Below the pieces are notes generated by a model. That model was not told where the DNA came from and did not search any database. It saw only the letters and a program-made list of their open reading frames with translations. Made by a program: the position numbers and the translations under genes. Shown one piece after another: positions 1 to 9,047 of a stretch of 64,000 nucleotides of DNA. Source of the stretch: Rhodocyclales bacterium (GTDB taxonomy: Bacteria > Pseudomonadota > Gammaproteobacteria > Burkholderiales > Rhodocyclaceae); contig JACRPA010000009.1 of NCBI GenBank assembly GCA_016214145.1, positions 108,772 through 172,771 on the forward strand, given 5' to 3'. Within the stretch, counting starts at the first letter, position 1; the number at the start of each line of letters is the position of its first letter.

Positions 1-842
1 GCTGCACCACCGGCGGCTTCTTCAACCCGGTGCTGCATTCCTCGCCGGCCGGCTGGATGATGTGGGCGGGGCTGCTCGCCGGCGCCGCCATCGGCCTCAA
101 GCTGCTGATGTGGACGCTGGACCACATCGAGTGGGGCGCGCAGGCGCCGCCGACGCTGGACACGCCGCCCGCCCTGCTCAAGGCCTATCCCCTCATCGGC
201 CTGGCGATCGTCGCCGGCGTGCTGGTCTGGGCGGCCGGCTGGTACGGCTCGCCCGACACGGTGCTGGTCTCGCGCGCCGTCATCGTCGTGCTCGGCTTCT
301 GCATCGGCTTCGTCATGCACCGCTCGCGCCTGTGCTTCGCGCGCGCCTTCCGCGAGCCGTTCATGACCGCCGAGGGCGACATGACCAAGGCGCTGATCCT
401 GGCGCTGGCCATCGGCCTGCCGATCGCCGCCTTCCTCTTCGAGAAGAAGGTGATCGATCCCTACATCGCCATCCCGCCCACCTTCTGGATCGGCTCGCTC
501 CTCGGCGGCCTCATCTTCGGCATCGGCATGGTGTTCGCCGGCGGCTGCGCCTCCGGCTCGCTCTGGCGCATGGGCGAGGGCCACGTCAAGCTGTGGGTGG
601 CGATGTTCTTCTTCGCCTGGATGGGCTCGACCGCCAGCGCCCTGCTGAAGAAGGCCGGGCTCACCTCGATCGACGAGGAGAACGTCGAGACCTTCGAGAT
701 CACCAGGGTGGGCTACCAGGCCTACTGGCCCGATCTCCTGCCCGGCTGGGGCTGGACGCTGCTCGTCGGCGGCGCCCTCCTCGCCCTCTGGTACGCCTTC
801 GTGCGCTACAACGAATCCACCGAGAAGTTCACCGTCGTCTGA
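1..842 (+). CDS. YeeE/YedE-family sulfur-compound transporter, 3' part
   Basis: The reading frame is open from the first bases, so the start lies outside the window. The visible 280 residues form a chain of hydrophobic helices with two small-residue cysteine motifs typical of the YeeE/YedE family: CTTGGFFNP at the left edge and GGCASGSLWR near 545. Characterised YeeE proteins import thiosulfate or related sulfur compounds through conserved cysteines in the inner membrane. The substrate here is inferred from family only. The next gene starts 180 bases downstream and is probably a separate unit. Confidence 0.85.
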   Translation, partial: CTTGGFFNPVLHSSPAGWMMWAGLLAGAAIGLKLLMWTLDHIEWGAQAPPTLDTPPALLKAYPLIGLAIVAGVLVWAAGWYGSPDTVLVSRAVIVVLGFCIGFVMHRSRLCFARAFREPFMTAEGDMTKALILALAIGLPIAAFLFEKKVIDPYIAIPPTFWIGSLLGGLIFGIGMVFAGGCASGSLWRMGEGHVKLWVAMFFFAWMGSTASALLKKAGLTSIDEENVETFEITRVGYQAYWPDLLPGWGWTLLVGGALLALWYAFVRYNESTEKFTVV

Positions 843-980
843 CGACACGGCGGGCCGCGACGAAGGCGCAGGCAGCGGCGGCAAAAGGGACATCGGCCGC
901 GCCGGTGCGCCGCCGGACTTGAATCCCGATGCTTGATGGTTCAATATTCCGTCCGAAATGCCGTGAACCCGCATGTTGAG

Positions 981-1002
981 CGCGATTCCACGCTGAATCG
1001 CG
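981..1002. promoter_or_regulatory. Perfect inverted repeat upstream of a binding-protein/kinase operon
   Basis: CGCGATTC, six bases, then GAATCGCG: an exact 8-bp inverted repeat ending about 20 bases before the ATG of the next gene. Its position suits an operator or a leader hairpin. No regulator is identified. Confidence 0.35.
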
Positions 1003-1021
1003 CCATTTCGGGAGAACGGTG

Positions 1022-1762
1022 ATGACGGTACGTCAATTGGGGTTCTTTATCTGCGCCGGCCTGCTGCTCGCGCTGCCGGCGCAGGCCCCGGCCGGCGATA
1101 CGCTGGTGCTGAACACCGGCGTGCGCGCCCCCTACACCCAGCCCGACCGCAGCGGTTTCCTCGACCGGCTGGTGGCGGAGGTCTTCCGCCGCATCGGCGT
1201 GAAGGCCGAGGTGCATGTCTATGAGGCCTCGGAGCGCGCCATGCAGAACGCCAACAGCGGCATCGACGATGGCATCGCGATGCGCATCAAGGGCCTGGAG
1301 GCGCAGTATCCGAACCTGATCCGCGTGCCCGAGAAGGTCATCGACAACGATTTCGTCGCCTACAGCCGGAAGCACGATTTTCCGACGCGGGACTGGAACG
1401 CCCTGGCGCCTTATCACGTCGCCCACATCATCGGCTGGAAGGTGTTCGAGAACAGGCTGGGGGAGCGCAAGGACGTCACCCGGGTGCGCGACGCGGAACA
1501 GCTCTTCGAACTGCTGCGCCAGGACCGCAGCGACGTCGTCCTCTACGAACGCTGGCAGGGCCTGTGGTGGGCGCGCGAGACGGGCCTGGAGGCGCGCGTG
1601 CTCGAGCCGCCGCTGGCGAGCCAGGAAATGTTCATCTACCTGAACAGGAAGCATGCCGGCCTGGTGGAACCGGCCGCCTCGGCTTTGTCCTCGATGAAAA
1701 AGGACGGCACTTACAAGCGCATCTTCAACGACACCCTCACGCCGCTGGCGGGGAAACGCTAG
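1022..1762 (+). CDS. Periplasmic substrate-binding protein, SBP_bac_3-like
   Basis: The 246-residue protein begins with an export signal (charged start, hydrophobic stretch, small residues near 20-25) and continues as a PBP-like type II fold with the familiar 'VRAPYTQPDRSGFLDRL' type opening. No ABC permease follows. Instead a membrane histidine kinase starts five bases after the stop, so this protein more likely feeds a ligand signal to that kinase than a transporter. ATG 1022 is chosen over GTG 1019 because GGAGA at 1011-1015 is well spaced from it. The ligand is unknown. Confidence 0.8.
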   Translation: MTVRQLGFFICAGLLLALPAQAPAGDTLVLNTGVRAPYTQPDRSGFLDRLVAEVFRRIGVKAEVHVYEASERAMQNANSGIDDGIAMRIKGLEAQYPNLIRVPEKVIDNDFVAYSRKHDFPTRDWNALAPYHVAHIIGWKVFENRLGERKDVTRVRDAEQLFELLRQDRSDVVLYERWQGLWWARETGLEARVLEPPLASQEMFIYLNRKHAGLVEPAASALSSMKKDGTYKRIFNDTLTPLAGKR

Positions 1763-1767
1763 CCGCC

Positions 1768-3558
1768 ATGCTGCGCGATCTTCCCAAGGTCCTCACCCAT
1801 GCGCTGGCGCGCCGGCTGATCCTGTGGACCATCCTCTTCAGCGGCTCGATCGCCCTGGTGATCACCGTCCTGCAGCTGACATGGGAGTACCGCGACGACC
1901 TGCGTCTGGTGGAGGAGCGCTTTGAACAGATCGAGCAAAGCCACCTGCCCGGCATCGTCGAGGCCGTCTGGGTCTCCGACCGCAGGCAGCTCGCCATCCT
2001 GCTCAACGGCATCAGCCAGCGGCGGGATTTCAGCCATGCCGAGGTCCGGGCGGAGGGGAAGGTGCTGGCGGCGGCGGGCAAGCCGGATACGGAAGCGCGC
2101 ATGACGCGGCGCTGGCCGCTGGCGTATGAGTACCGCGGCCGCCGCCAGGCCATCGGCGAACTGGTGGTGGACGCCGACCTGGAGGCCACCCGGGCGCGCT
2201 TCGTCGAGCGCGCCGTCTTCATCGTTGCCGCCAACCTCGCCAAGACGGCGCTGGTGGCGATCTTCATGTTCCTCCTGGTGCACCGCCTGGTCACCCGCCA
2301 CCTCGAGAGCATCGCCCGCCATGTCGGCCAGGTCTCGTTCGAGAACATGAACACGCCGGTCGTGCTGGAACGCAAGCCGCCGCCGCAGCCCGACGAACTC
2401 GACGCGGTGGTGGCGGCCTACAACGCCATGCGGGACAACCTGACGGAGTCCTACAACCGCATCCGGCCGCTGTTCCAGGCCGTCGAGCAAAGCCCGGTGT
2501 CGATCTTCATCACCGACACCGAGGGAAAAATCGAGTACGCCAACCGCCACTTCACCAAGGTCACGGGCTATCGGCCGGAAGAAGTCATCGGCCGCAAGCC
2601 GAGCCTGTTCAAGTCGGGGCAGACGCCGAGGCCGGTTTACGATGACATGTGGCGGACCATCGCCGGCGGCGGCATCTGGACGGGGCGGCTCCACAACCGC
2701 AAGAAGGACGGCACGCTCTACTGGGAGGACACGGTGATCGCCGGCATCACCGACGAGCACGGCCGCATCGCCAGCTACGTGGCGGTCAAGGAGGACATCA
2801 GCGCCCGCGTCGAGGCCGAGCGGCGCATCCGCGAGCTCAACGAATCGCTGGAGCAACGGGTCGCCGAGCGCACCGCGGAACTGGCGCGCGCCAACAAGGA
2901 GCTGGAGTCCTTTTCCAGCACCGTCTCGCACGACCTGCGCGCGCCGCTGCGCGCCATCAACGGCTTTTCGCGCCTTCTGCAGGAAAACGAGCGCGCGTCT
3001 CTCTCGGACGAGGGGCGGGGCATGCTCGACCGCATCGCCGCCAACAGCAGCAAGCTCGGCACGCTCATCGACGATGTCCTCGAGTACAGCCGCGCTGCGC
3101 AGGCGCCGCTGCACCGCGCCCCGGTCGACCTGGGCAGGCTGGCCCGGGGCATCGCCGAGGAACTGGCCGGCGACCATCCCGCCGCGCATGTCGATGTGGC
3201 GGCCCTGCCGCTGGTCGAGGGCGACGCGACCATGCTGCACCAGGTGCTCGCCAACCTGATCGGCAACGCCCTCAAGTTTTCCGCCGGACGCAGCGCGCCG
3301 CGCGTCGAGGTCGGCTGCCGCCGCGAAGGCGACGAAGCGCTCTTCTTCGTGCGCGACAACGGCGCCGGATTCGACATGCGCTATGCCGACCGGTTGTTCG
3401 GCATGTTCCAGCGCCTGCACAGCGAAAGGGAGTTCCCCGGCACCGGCGTCGGGCTGGCCATCGTCAAGCGGCTGGTCGAGCGGCACGGCGGGCGCATCCG
3501 GGCGGAATCCGGCCCGGACGCCGGCGCCACTTTCTACTTCACCGTCCCCCGGCCTTGA
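1768..3558 (+). CDS. Membrane PAS sensor histidine kinase
   Basis: 596 residues. Two membrane helices (about 15-37 and 150-173) bracket a periplasmic segment. They are followed by a linker, a PAS/PAC pair (about 235-355), a short coiled coil and the kinase core. The phosphorylated histidine is His388 in VSHDLRAPLR. The ATPase domain shows an N box (LIGNALKF), DNGAGFDMRYADRLFGMFQR and a GTGVGLAIVKR glycine box. The start ATG 1768 is five bases after the binding-protein gene, implying coupled translation and a shared signal. No response regulator follows. The architecture is very close to the kinase at 28775-30475. Confidence 0.9.
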   Translation: MLRDLPKVLTHALARRLILWTILFSGSIALVITVLQLTWEYRDDLRLVEERFEQIEQSHLPGIVEAVWVSDRRQLAILLNGISQRRDFSHAEVRAEGKVLAAAGKPDTEARMTRRWPLAYEYRGRRQAIGELVVDADLEATRARFVERAVFIVAANLAKTALVAIFMFLLVHRLVTRHLESIARHVGQVSFENMNTPVVLERKPPPQPDELDAVVAAYNAMRDNLTESYNRIRPLFQAVEQSPVSIFITDTEGKIEYANRHFTKVTGYRPEEVIGRKPSLFKSGQTPRPVYDDMWRTIAGGGIWTGRLHNRKKDGTLYWEDTVIAGITDEHGRIASYVAVKEDISARVEAERRIRELNESLEQRVAERTAELARANKELESFSSTVSHDLRAPLRAINGFSRLLQENERASLSDEGRGMLDRIAANSSKLGTLIDDVLEYSRAAQAPLHRAPVDLGRLARGIAEELAGDHPAAHVDVAALPLVEGDATMLHQVLANLIGNALKFSAGRSAPRVEVGCRREGDEALFFVRDNGAGFDMRYADRLFGMFQRLHSEREFPGTGVGLAIVKRLVERHGGRIRAESGPDAGATFYFTVPRP

Positions 3559-3559
3559 G

Positions 3560-4066
3560 TCAGCGGTTCACCGCGGCCAGGATGCCCCGCAGCAGCGCGA
3601 CGGGCGTCGGCGGGCAGCCGGGCACGCGCACGTCCACCGGGATGACCTGCTCCACCGCGCCGCAACTGGCGTAGGACGCGCCGAAGACGCCGCCCGTGCA
3701 GCCGCAGTCCCCGACGGCCACCACCAGCTTCGGGTCCGGCGTGCAGTCGTAGGCCACCTTCAGGGCGTTCTCCATGTTCTTCGTCACCGGGCCGGTGACC
3801 AGCAGCATGTCGGCGTGGCGCGGGCTGGCGACGAACTTGATGCCGTACCCTTCCAGGTTGGTGTAGGGATTGTTGAGGGCGTGGATCTCCAGCTCGCAAC
3901 CGTTGCAGGAGCCGGCATCCACCTGGCGGATGGTCAGCGCCCGGCCGAGGATGCGCAGGATGTCGTCCTGCAGCCGCGCGATCTCGCGCTGCTCCGCCGG
4001 CGCGGCCTCGGGCGGCGGCTCGCTGAGTATGCCGGTGCGCAGGATGCGTTTGATCAACGGGATCAT
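3560..4066 (-). CDS. hyfI: HyfI/NuoB-like [4Fe-4S] small subunit
   Basis: 168 residues of the NuoB/HycG/HyfI family, the subunit carrying the iron-sulfur cluster nearest the catalytic large subunit. The cluster ligands are present: Cys54 and Cys57 in CNGCE, a cysteine in GDCGCTGG (121/123) and Cys151 in VPGCPPTP. An intact electron-transfer cluster beside a large subunit without metal ligands (next gene) suggests the complex still moves electrons but does not handle H2. Its ATG overlaps the stop of that gene by four bases (ATGA). It is the last gene of the operon and meets the kinase gene tail to tail. Confidence 0.88.
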   Translation of the reverse strand: MIPLIKRILRTGILSEPPPEAAPAEQREIARLQDDILRILGRALTIRQVDAGSCNGCELEIHALNNPYTNLEGYGIKFVASPRHADMLLVTGPVTKNMENALKVAYDCTPDPKLVVAVGDCGCTGGVFGASYASCGAVEQVIPVDVRVPGCPPTPVALLRGILAAVNR

Positions 4067-5622
4067 AGATCGGCGCCGCTGTAGGACAGGTTGAACGACT
4101 TGTTGATGAGCGGAAAGTCCGGAACGATGTCGCGCATCACCGCGTGCTCCAGCGCCGGCCAGGCCTGCCAGGACGGATCGTGCGGATGCACGCGGGCCAG
4201 CCGGCCCTCGCCGTCGAGCGCCACGCCCGCCAGCACCTCGCCGCGCCAGCCTTCTATGACGCCGAGGCCGCAGCCGCCGGGCAGCGGCGGCACCTCGATA
4301 CACACCGCGCTGTCGGGCAGGCCTACCGCGATCTCCCGCAACAGCCGCAGGGATTCGAAGATTTCCGCGAAGCGCACCGCCGCCCGCGCCGCCACGTCGC
4401 CGCGCTCGTCGGTGGCCGGGCGCACGCCCAGCATCGCCCAGGGCGGCGGTGGCGTGTAGCCCTGGCGGTGAGCGCGCGCATCGAGGATCATCCCGGTGGC
4501 GCGGGCCGCCACGCCGGTGAGGGACAGTTCGCGCGCCAGGTCGGCATCGATCGCCCCGGTGGTGAGGAAGCGGTCCTGCAGGCCGGCGTGCTCGTCGTAG
4601 ATCTTTTTGAGTTGCTTCACCTCGCGCCCGACGATGTCGCACTGCTCGACGATGGCGGAGAGCGCCGGCGCCTCCAGGTCGAGCGCCGTGCCGCCGGGCA
4701 CGATGCGATCCATCATGAAGCGGTGGCCGAAGAGCGCGCCGTTCAACCGCAGCCAGTCCTCCTTGAGGCGCATGAACTGGGAAAAGCCGAAGGCCAGCGC
4801 GGCGTCGTTGCCGAGCGCACCGAGGTCGCCGAGGTGATTGGCGACGCGCTCGCGCTCCAGCATCAGCGCGCGCAGCAGGAGGGCGCGCGGCGGCGGGCTG
4901 ACACCGCAGGCGGACTCGACGGCGGCGGCATAGGCCCAGGCGTAGGCGCAGGTGGAATCGCCGGATACGCGGCCGGCGAGCCGCGCCCCTTCGGCAATGT
5001 TCTTCCCGATGAACAGCCTCTCCACGCCCTTGTGCTGGTAGCCGAGGCGCTGCTCGAGGCGCAGCAGCCGCTCGCCGATCACCGAGAAGCGGAAATGGCC
5101 GGGCTCGATGATGCCGGCGTGGATCGGCCCGACGGGAATCTCGTGGGCGCCCTCGCCGCCGACCTGGACGAAGGCGTAGTCGCTCGGGGCGTTGGGGAAA
5201 TTCCCGCCCTCGCCGGCATCGTGGCGCAGCGGATGCCAGTCCGCCGGCCAGGCGCCGTGGCGCAGCCAGGGGCGCTGGTCGCCGCTGTCGGTGGCAATGC
5301 CGACGAGGTCGCGCGTCGCCCGCTGCATGCGGTTGGCGGCGGAAAAGATGCCGGCGAGATCGGGGTAAACGGGATTCTCCGCCGGCAGGTCCAGGCTGAC
5401 CCAGGCATGGCCGGCGTCGACGCCGAAGACGCAATGCAGGCGAAAGCCCCCGCTGCGCAGGCGCTCGTCGCCGCCCCACAGCGCGGCAAGGCGGCCGTCG
5501 GCGCGGTGGACGGCGACGGCGAAGGACTGCAGCGCCTCGCCGCCGTCGGCGCGCCCGCGCCAGACCGGGCTGCCGATGCCGGCCTGTTTCTCGAATTCGA
5601 TGGGTTCGCCGAAGAATCTCAT
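4063..5622 (-). CDS. hyfG: HyfG/HycE-like large subunit lacking [NiFe] ligands
   Basis: 519 residues: an N-terminal NuoC-like part (about 1-160) fused to a NuoD/HycE-like large-subunit domain, as in group 4 hydrogenases and formate hydrogenlyase. Group 4 enzymes bind nickel-iron through RxCGxC and DPCxxC. Here the first motif reads R218-V-S-G-D-S223 and the last reads N511-L-S-Y-S-G516, so all four cysteines are missing. This is the signature of energy-converting-hydrogenase-related (Ehr) complexes rather than a working hydrogenase. ATG 5622 is preferred to the in-frame TTG 5631, since it lies one base after the upstream stop. Confidence 0.88.
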   Translation of the reverse strand: MRFFGEPIEFEKQAGIGSPVWRGRADGGEALQSFAVAVHRADGRLAALWGGDERLRSGGFRLHCVFGVDAGHAWVSLDLPAENPVYPDLAGIFSAANRMQRATRDLVGIATDSGDQRPWLRHGAWPADWHPLRHDAGEGGNFPNAPSDYAFVQVGGEGAHEIPVGPIHAGIIEPGHFRFSVIGERLLRLEQRLGYQHKGVERLFIGKNIAEGARLAGRVSGDSTCAYAWAYAAAVESACGVSPPPRALLLRALMLERERVANHLGDLGALGNDAALAFGFSQFMRLKEDWLRLNGALFGHRFMMDRIVPGGTALDLEAPALSAIVEQCDIVGREVKQLKKIYDEHAGLQDRFLTTGAIDADLARELSLTGVAARATGMILDARAHRQGYTPPPPWAMLGVRPATDERGDVAARAAVRFAEIFESLRLLREIAVGLPDSAVCIEVPPLPGGCGLGVIEGWRGEVLAGVALDGEGRLARVHPHDPSWQAWPALEHAVMRDIVPDFPLINKSFNLSYSGADL

Positions 5623-5623
5623 T

Positions 5624-7075
5624 TTAGCCAAGCATGCGCGCGGCTTCGTGGAACCAGCGCGTCAGATAAGGCGGAATCCACAGGCCGATCATCAGCACCA
5701 GCCCAAGGTGCACGAACACCGGAATGATCGCCGGCGCATGCGGCAGCGGCTTGGCGTGGGTGTCGCCGAAAACCATCGGCTGCACCTTACCGAAAATGGC
5801 GGCGAAAGCGACGCCGAGCGCCAGCAGCAGGATCGGCGTGGCCCAGGGATGGTGCTTCATGGCGTGGGTGAGGATCATGAACTCGCTGGCGAAGACGCCG
5901 AAGGGCGGCATGCCGAGGATGGCCAGCGTGCCCAGCATCAGGCCCCAGCCGACGACCGGGTTGATGCGGATCAGCCCGCGGATGTCCTCCATCAGCTGGG
6001 TGCCGCATTTCTGCGCGGCGTGGCCGACGGTGAAGAAGATGGCCGACTTGGTCAGCGAATGCATGGTCATGTGCAGCAGGCCGGCGAAGTTGGCGACCGC
6101 CCCGCCCATGCCGAAGGCGAAGGTGATGAGGCCCATGTGCTCGATCGACGAATAGGCGAACATGCGCTTGATGTCCTTCTGCCGCGACAGGAAGAAGGCG
6201 GCCACCACCAGCGTCAGCAGGCCGAAGCCCATCATCAGGTTGCCGGCGAAGCTGCCGGAAATGGCGCCGTCGGCGAGCACCTTGACGCGCAGGATGGCAT
6301 AGAGGGCGACGTTGAGCAGCAGGCCGGAGAGCACCGCCGAGACCGGCGTCGGGCCCTCGGCGTGGGCGTCGGGCAGCCAGTTGTGCAGCGGCGCCAGGCC
6401 GACCTTGGTGCCGTAGCCGACCAGCAGGAAGATGAAGGACAGCGCCATGATGGTCGGCTCGAGCTGACCTTTCACGTCAACCAGATGCGTCCACAAGAGC
6501 GCGTTGCCGGTTTCGCCCAGCACGCGCTCGGCGGCGAAGTAGAGCAGGATGGTGCCGAAGAGGGCCTGGGCGATGCCGACGCCGCAGAGGATGAAGTATT
6601 TCCAGGCGGCCTCCAGGCTGGCCGGCGTGCGGTAGAGCGAGACCAGCAGCACGGTGGTCAGGGTCGCCGCCTCCATCGCCACCCAGAGGATGCCGAGGTT
6701 GTTGGTGGTGAGCGCCGCCAGCATGGTGAACATGAACATCTGGAACATGCTCTTGTAGAGGCGCAGGCGCGGCCTGGTGAGCTTGCCGTGCTCCTGCTCG
6801 TTCCGCATGTAGGGGCCGGAGAAGATGCTGGTGGTCAGGCCGACGAAGGCGGTCAGCGCGACGAAGAAGACGTTGAGCGAGTCGATGAAGAACATCTCGC
6901 CGAAGGCGAAGCGCGGGCCGGCGGCGACGATCTCGACGGTGAGCAGCGCCGAGGCGAGGAAGGTGCCGAGGCTGGCGATGATGTTCAGGTTGGGCGCCCA
7001 GGCGCGCTCGCCCACCACCGTCAGCAGCAGGCCGCTGACGAGGGGAATGGCGAGGGTCAGGGTGAAGAAATCCAT
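5624..7075 (-). CDS. hyfF: HyfF-like proton-translocating membrane subunit
   Basis: 483 residues, almost entirely transmembrane, of the NuoL/M/N-type antiporter family (proton_antipo_M). It has the conserved motifs expected around membrane lysines, such as KVGLAPLHNWLPDAH and FAYSSIEHMGLI. In Hyf and formate hydrogenlyase complexes this subunit is one of several ion pumps driven by the peripheral arm. It is followed by the large-subunit gene with one base between, and preceded by hyfE after 86 bases containing a hairpin. Confidence 0.9.
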   Translation of the reverse strand: MDFFTLTLAIPLVSGLLLTVVGERAWAPNLNIIASLGTFLASALLTVEIVAAGPRFAFGEMFFIDSLNVFFVALTAFVGLTTSIFSGPYMRNEQEHGKLTRPRLRLYKSMFQMFMFTMLAALTTNNLGILWVAMEAATLTTVLLVSLYRTPASLEAAWKYFILCGVGIAQALFGTILLYFAAERVLGETGNALLWTHLVDVKGQLEPTIMALSFIFLLVGYGTKVGLAPLHNWLPDAHAEGPTPVSAVLSGLLLNVALYAILRVKVLADGAISGSFAGNLMMGFGLLTLVVAAFFLSRQKDIKRMFAYSSIEHMGLITFAFGMGGAVANFAGLLHMTMHSLTKSAIFFTVGHAAQKCGTQLMEDIRGLIRINPVVGWGLMLGTLAILGMPPFGVFASEFMILTHAMKHHPWATPILLLALGVAFAAIFGKVQPMVFGDTHAKPLPHAPAIIPVFVHLGLVLMIGLWIPPYLTRWFHEAARMLG

Positions 7076-7103
7076 GGCCTCAGCGCCCGCCCGGCCGCCC
7101 GAA

Positions 7104-7155
7104 GGGCGCTGAGCGCCCCCCCGGGGGGCAGCGAACGAAGTGAGCGTGGGGGCGG
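7104..7155. repeat. Hairpin between hyfE and hyfF
   Basis: GGGCGCT-g-AGCGCCC followed by a C7/G6 run and a GCAGCGAACGAAGTGAGCG stretch. This GC-rich palindrome lies within the operon between two genes that should be cotranscribed. It may act as a processing or stability hairpin. There is no T-tract, so it is not called a terminator. Confidence 0.5.
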
Positions 7156-7161
7156 TTCATC

Positions 7162-7830
7162 TCAGCGCTCCTTGAGCTTTTCGAGGTGGCGGATGTCGAG
7201 GCTGTCGAACTGGTCGCGGATCTGGAAGAAGAACACGCCGAGGATGATGACCCCGACCAGCACGTCGAGGGCGATGCCCAGTTCCACCACCATCGGCATG
7301 CCGTAGGTGGCGCTGGTGGCGGCGAGGAACAGGCCGTTCTCCATGGCGAGGAAGCCCACCACCTGGGGGATGGCCTTGGTGCGGATGATCATCATCAGGA
7401 AGGCGAGCATGACGCTGGCCAGCGCGATGCCCAGCGTGCCGCGGCTGATGGCGCTGGACAACTGGGAGATGGGCAGGGCGACATTGAAGGCGATCATCAC
7501 CAGGACGATGCCGGCGATCATGGTGGCGGGAATGTTGATCAGGCCCTCCACGTCGGCCTTCACCTGAAGCTTGCGCACCAGGCGATGCAGGATCCAGGGC
7601 AGCAGGATGGCCTTCAGCACGAGCGTGAGGGCGGCCGAGCCGTAGAGATGCGCCTGGCCGGTGGTGAAGGCGACCACCAGGGTGGACAGGCACAGCGTCA
7701 GCCCCTGCAGGGCGAACAGGTTGATGAGCGGCAGCACCCGCCGCTGCGCCAGCATGGCGAAGGCCAGCAGCAGGATCACCGAGGCGAACAGGTTGATGAG
7801 CTGTGCCGAGAGAGGAATGGCAGCGCTCAC
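7162..7830 (-). CDS. hyfE: HyfE-like membrane subunit
   Basis: 222 residues with about seven hydrophobic helices. It matches the HyfE family, which corresponds to a NuoK-like (and partly NuoJ-like) membrane module in hydrogenase-4-type complexes. The start is GTG 7830; no in-frame ATG gives a better N-terminus. A 92-bp inverted repeat separates it from hyfC upstream. The gene order B-C-E-F-G-I matches the E. coli hyf operon with A, D, H and J missing. Confidence 0.82.
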   Translation of the reverse strand: MSAAIPLSAQLINLFASVILLLAFAMLAQRRVLPLINLFALQGLTLCLSTLVVAFTTGQAHLYGSAALTLVLKAILLPWILHRLVRKLQVKADVEGLINIPATMIAGIVLVMIAFNVALPISQLSSAISRGTLGIALASVMLAFLMMIIRTKAIPQVVGFLAMENGLFLAATSATYGMPMVVELGIALDVLVGVIILGVFFFQIRDQFDSLDIRHLEKLKER

Positions 7831-7858
7831 ACTTGCCCCGCAATGCTAACCGCCTTCG

Positions 7859-7950
7859 ACGCAAAGGACGCAAAGGCGCAAAGGACGCAAAGAAAAGCCA
7901 TGAAGGAAAACTTTGCGCTCTTTGCGTCTTTGCGCTCTTTGCGTTGAAAG
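7859..7950. repeat. CGCAAAG-type long inverted repeat, copy 1
   Basis: The left arm is built of ACGCAAAGG-like units. After an 18-base loop the right arm is the complement (CTTTGCGTC-type units) ending in GCGTTGAAAG. It lies between hyfE and hyfC. See copies at 8946, 21073, 46198 and the variant at 47540. Confidence 0.85.
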
Positions 7951-7963
7951 AGGTTTTCAGTTC

Positions 7964-8917
7964 TCATACCCTCGTTTCCAGCAGCAGGCGCACCAGCAGG
8001 CCCAGCACGGCGAAGAGGAAGGCGGTGCCGAGGAACTCCGGCGCGCGGAAGATGCGCACCTTGGCGTTGACGCTCTCGATGCCGGCGAGCAGGGCGCCGC
8101 CGATGGCGAGCTTCGCCACCAGCACCGGAATCGCCAGCAGCAGGCCGAACATGCTGTCGCCCTCGGCGATGCCCCAGGGGAAGAACAGCGCCAGGCCGAG
8201 GCAGGAATAGGCGTAGAGCTTGAGGCCGGCCGCCCACTCGATCAGCGCCAGGTGGCGCCCCGAGTACTCCAGGATCATGGCCTCGTGGATCATCGTCAGT
8301 TCGAGGTGGGTGGCCGGGTTGTCCACCGGCACGCGGGCGTTCTCGGCGAAGGAGACGAAGGTGAAGGCGATGCCGGCGAAGGCCATGCTCGGGTAGATGA
8401 TGAAGTCGCGGTGGGCCAGGGTCTCGACGATCGTCGCCACCGAGGTGGACTGGGAGATCATGGCGGTGGTGAAGATCACCATCAGCAGGGCCGGCTCGGC
8501 GAGGAAGCCGACGAGCATTTCGCGCCGCCCGCCGAGGGAGCCGAACGAGGTGCCGATGTCCATCGCCGCGAGCGAGATGAAAATGCGCGCCAGGCCGAAT
8601 ACGCCGACCAGGGCGATGGTGTCGGCGGCCGGCGCCAGCGGCAGGTCGGTGGACAGCGTCGGGATGATGGCGCAGGCCAGCACCATGCAGCCGAACACCA
8701 CGAAGGGCGCGAAGCGGAACAGGTGGGAGGCGCCGTGGGCCAGCACCACGTCCTTGAGGAACAGCTTGTGCAGCATGTAGTAGGGCTGCAGCAGCGGCGG
8801 CGCCGAACGGTTCTGCATCCAGGCGCGGCACTGGTTCACCCAGCCGGTGAGCAGCGGCGCCAGCGCCAGCGCCAGCACGATGGCGAAGAGCTGCCAGAGG
8901 AGTCCGGAAAAGCTCAT
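7964..8917 (-). CDS. hyfC: HyfC/NuoH-like membrane subunit
   Basis: 317 residues, eight or so membrane helices, of the NuoH/HycD/HyfC family that docks the peripheral arm onto the membrane arm. Conserved acidic loop motifs are visible (ARVPVDNPATHLELTMIHEAM), the region that couples cluster redox changes to ion movement in complex I relatives. The ATG at 8917 follows hyfB after a 130-base gap occupied almost wholly by an inverted repeat. Its presence makes a bare antiporter unlikely and supports a true redox-coupled complex. Confidence 0.9.
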   Translation of the reverse strand: MSFSGLLWQLFAIVLALALAPLLTGWVNQCRAWMQNRSAPPLLQPYYMLHKLFLKDVVLAHGASHLFRFAPFVVFGCMVLACAIIPTLSTDLPLAPAADTIALVGVFGLARIFISLAAMDIGTSFGSLGGRREMLVGFLAEPALLMVIFTTAMISQSTSVATIVETLAHRDFIIYPSMAFAGIAFTFVSFAENARVPVDNPATHLELTMIHEAMILEYSGRHLALIEWAAGLKLYAYSCLGLALFFPWGIAEGDSMFGLLLAIPVLVAKLAIGGALLAGIESVNAKVRIFRAPEFLGTAFLFAVLGLLVRLLLETRV

Positions 8918-8945
8918 CTTGATGAAATCCGACGCAACCGCTCTA

Positions 8946-9038
8946 AACGCAAAGGACGCAAAGACGCAAAGAGCGCAAAGGATTTTTGCGAAGCTTTTCT
9001 TTGCGTCCTTTGCGTCTTTGCGCTCTTTGCGTTGAAAG
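8946..9038. repeat. CGCAAAG-type long inverted repeat, copy 2
   Basis: Two 33-40 base arms of GCAAAGACGCAAAG units and their complement around a short AT-rich loop with an AAGCTT centre. It fills the hyfB-hyfC gap and ends in GCGTTGAAAG like the other copies. Confidence 0.88.
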
Positions 9039-9047
9039 CGTTACGGT

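Noticed and set aside
3560..5622. Calling the locus a functional [NiFe] hydrogenase or formate hydrogenlyase
   Set aside because: All four metal-binding cysteines are replaced and no formate dehydrogenase or maturation genes are present.
7859..9038. CRISPR-like look of the tandem GCAAAG units
   Set aside because: Units are 8-10 bp, have no spacers, and form two complementary arms; there are no cas genes.
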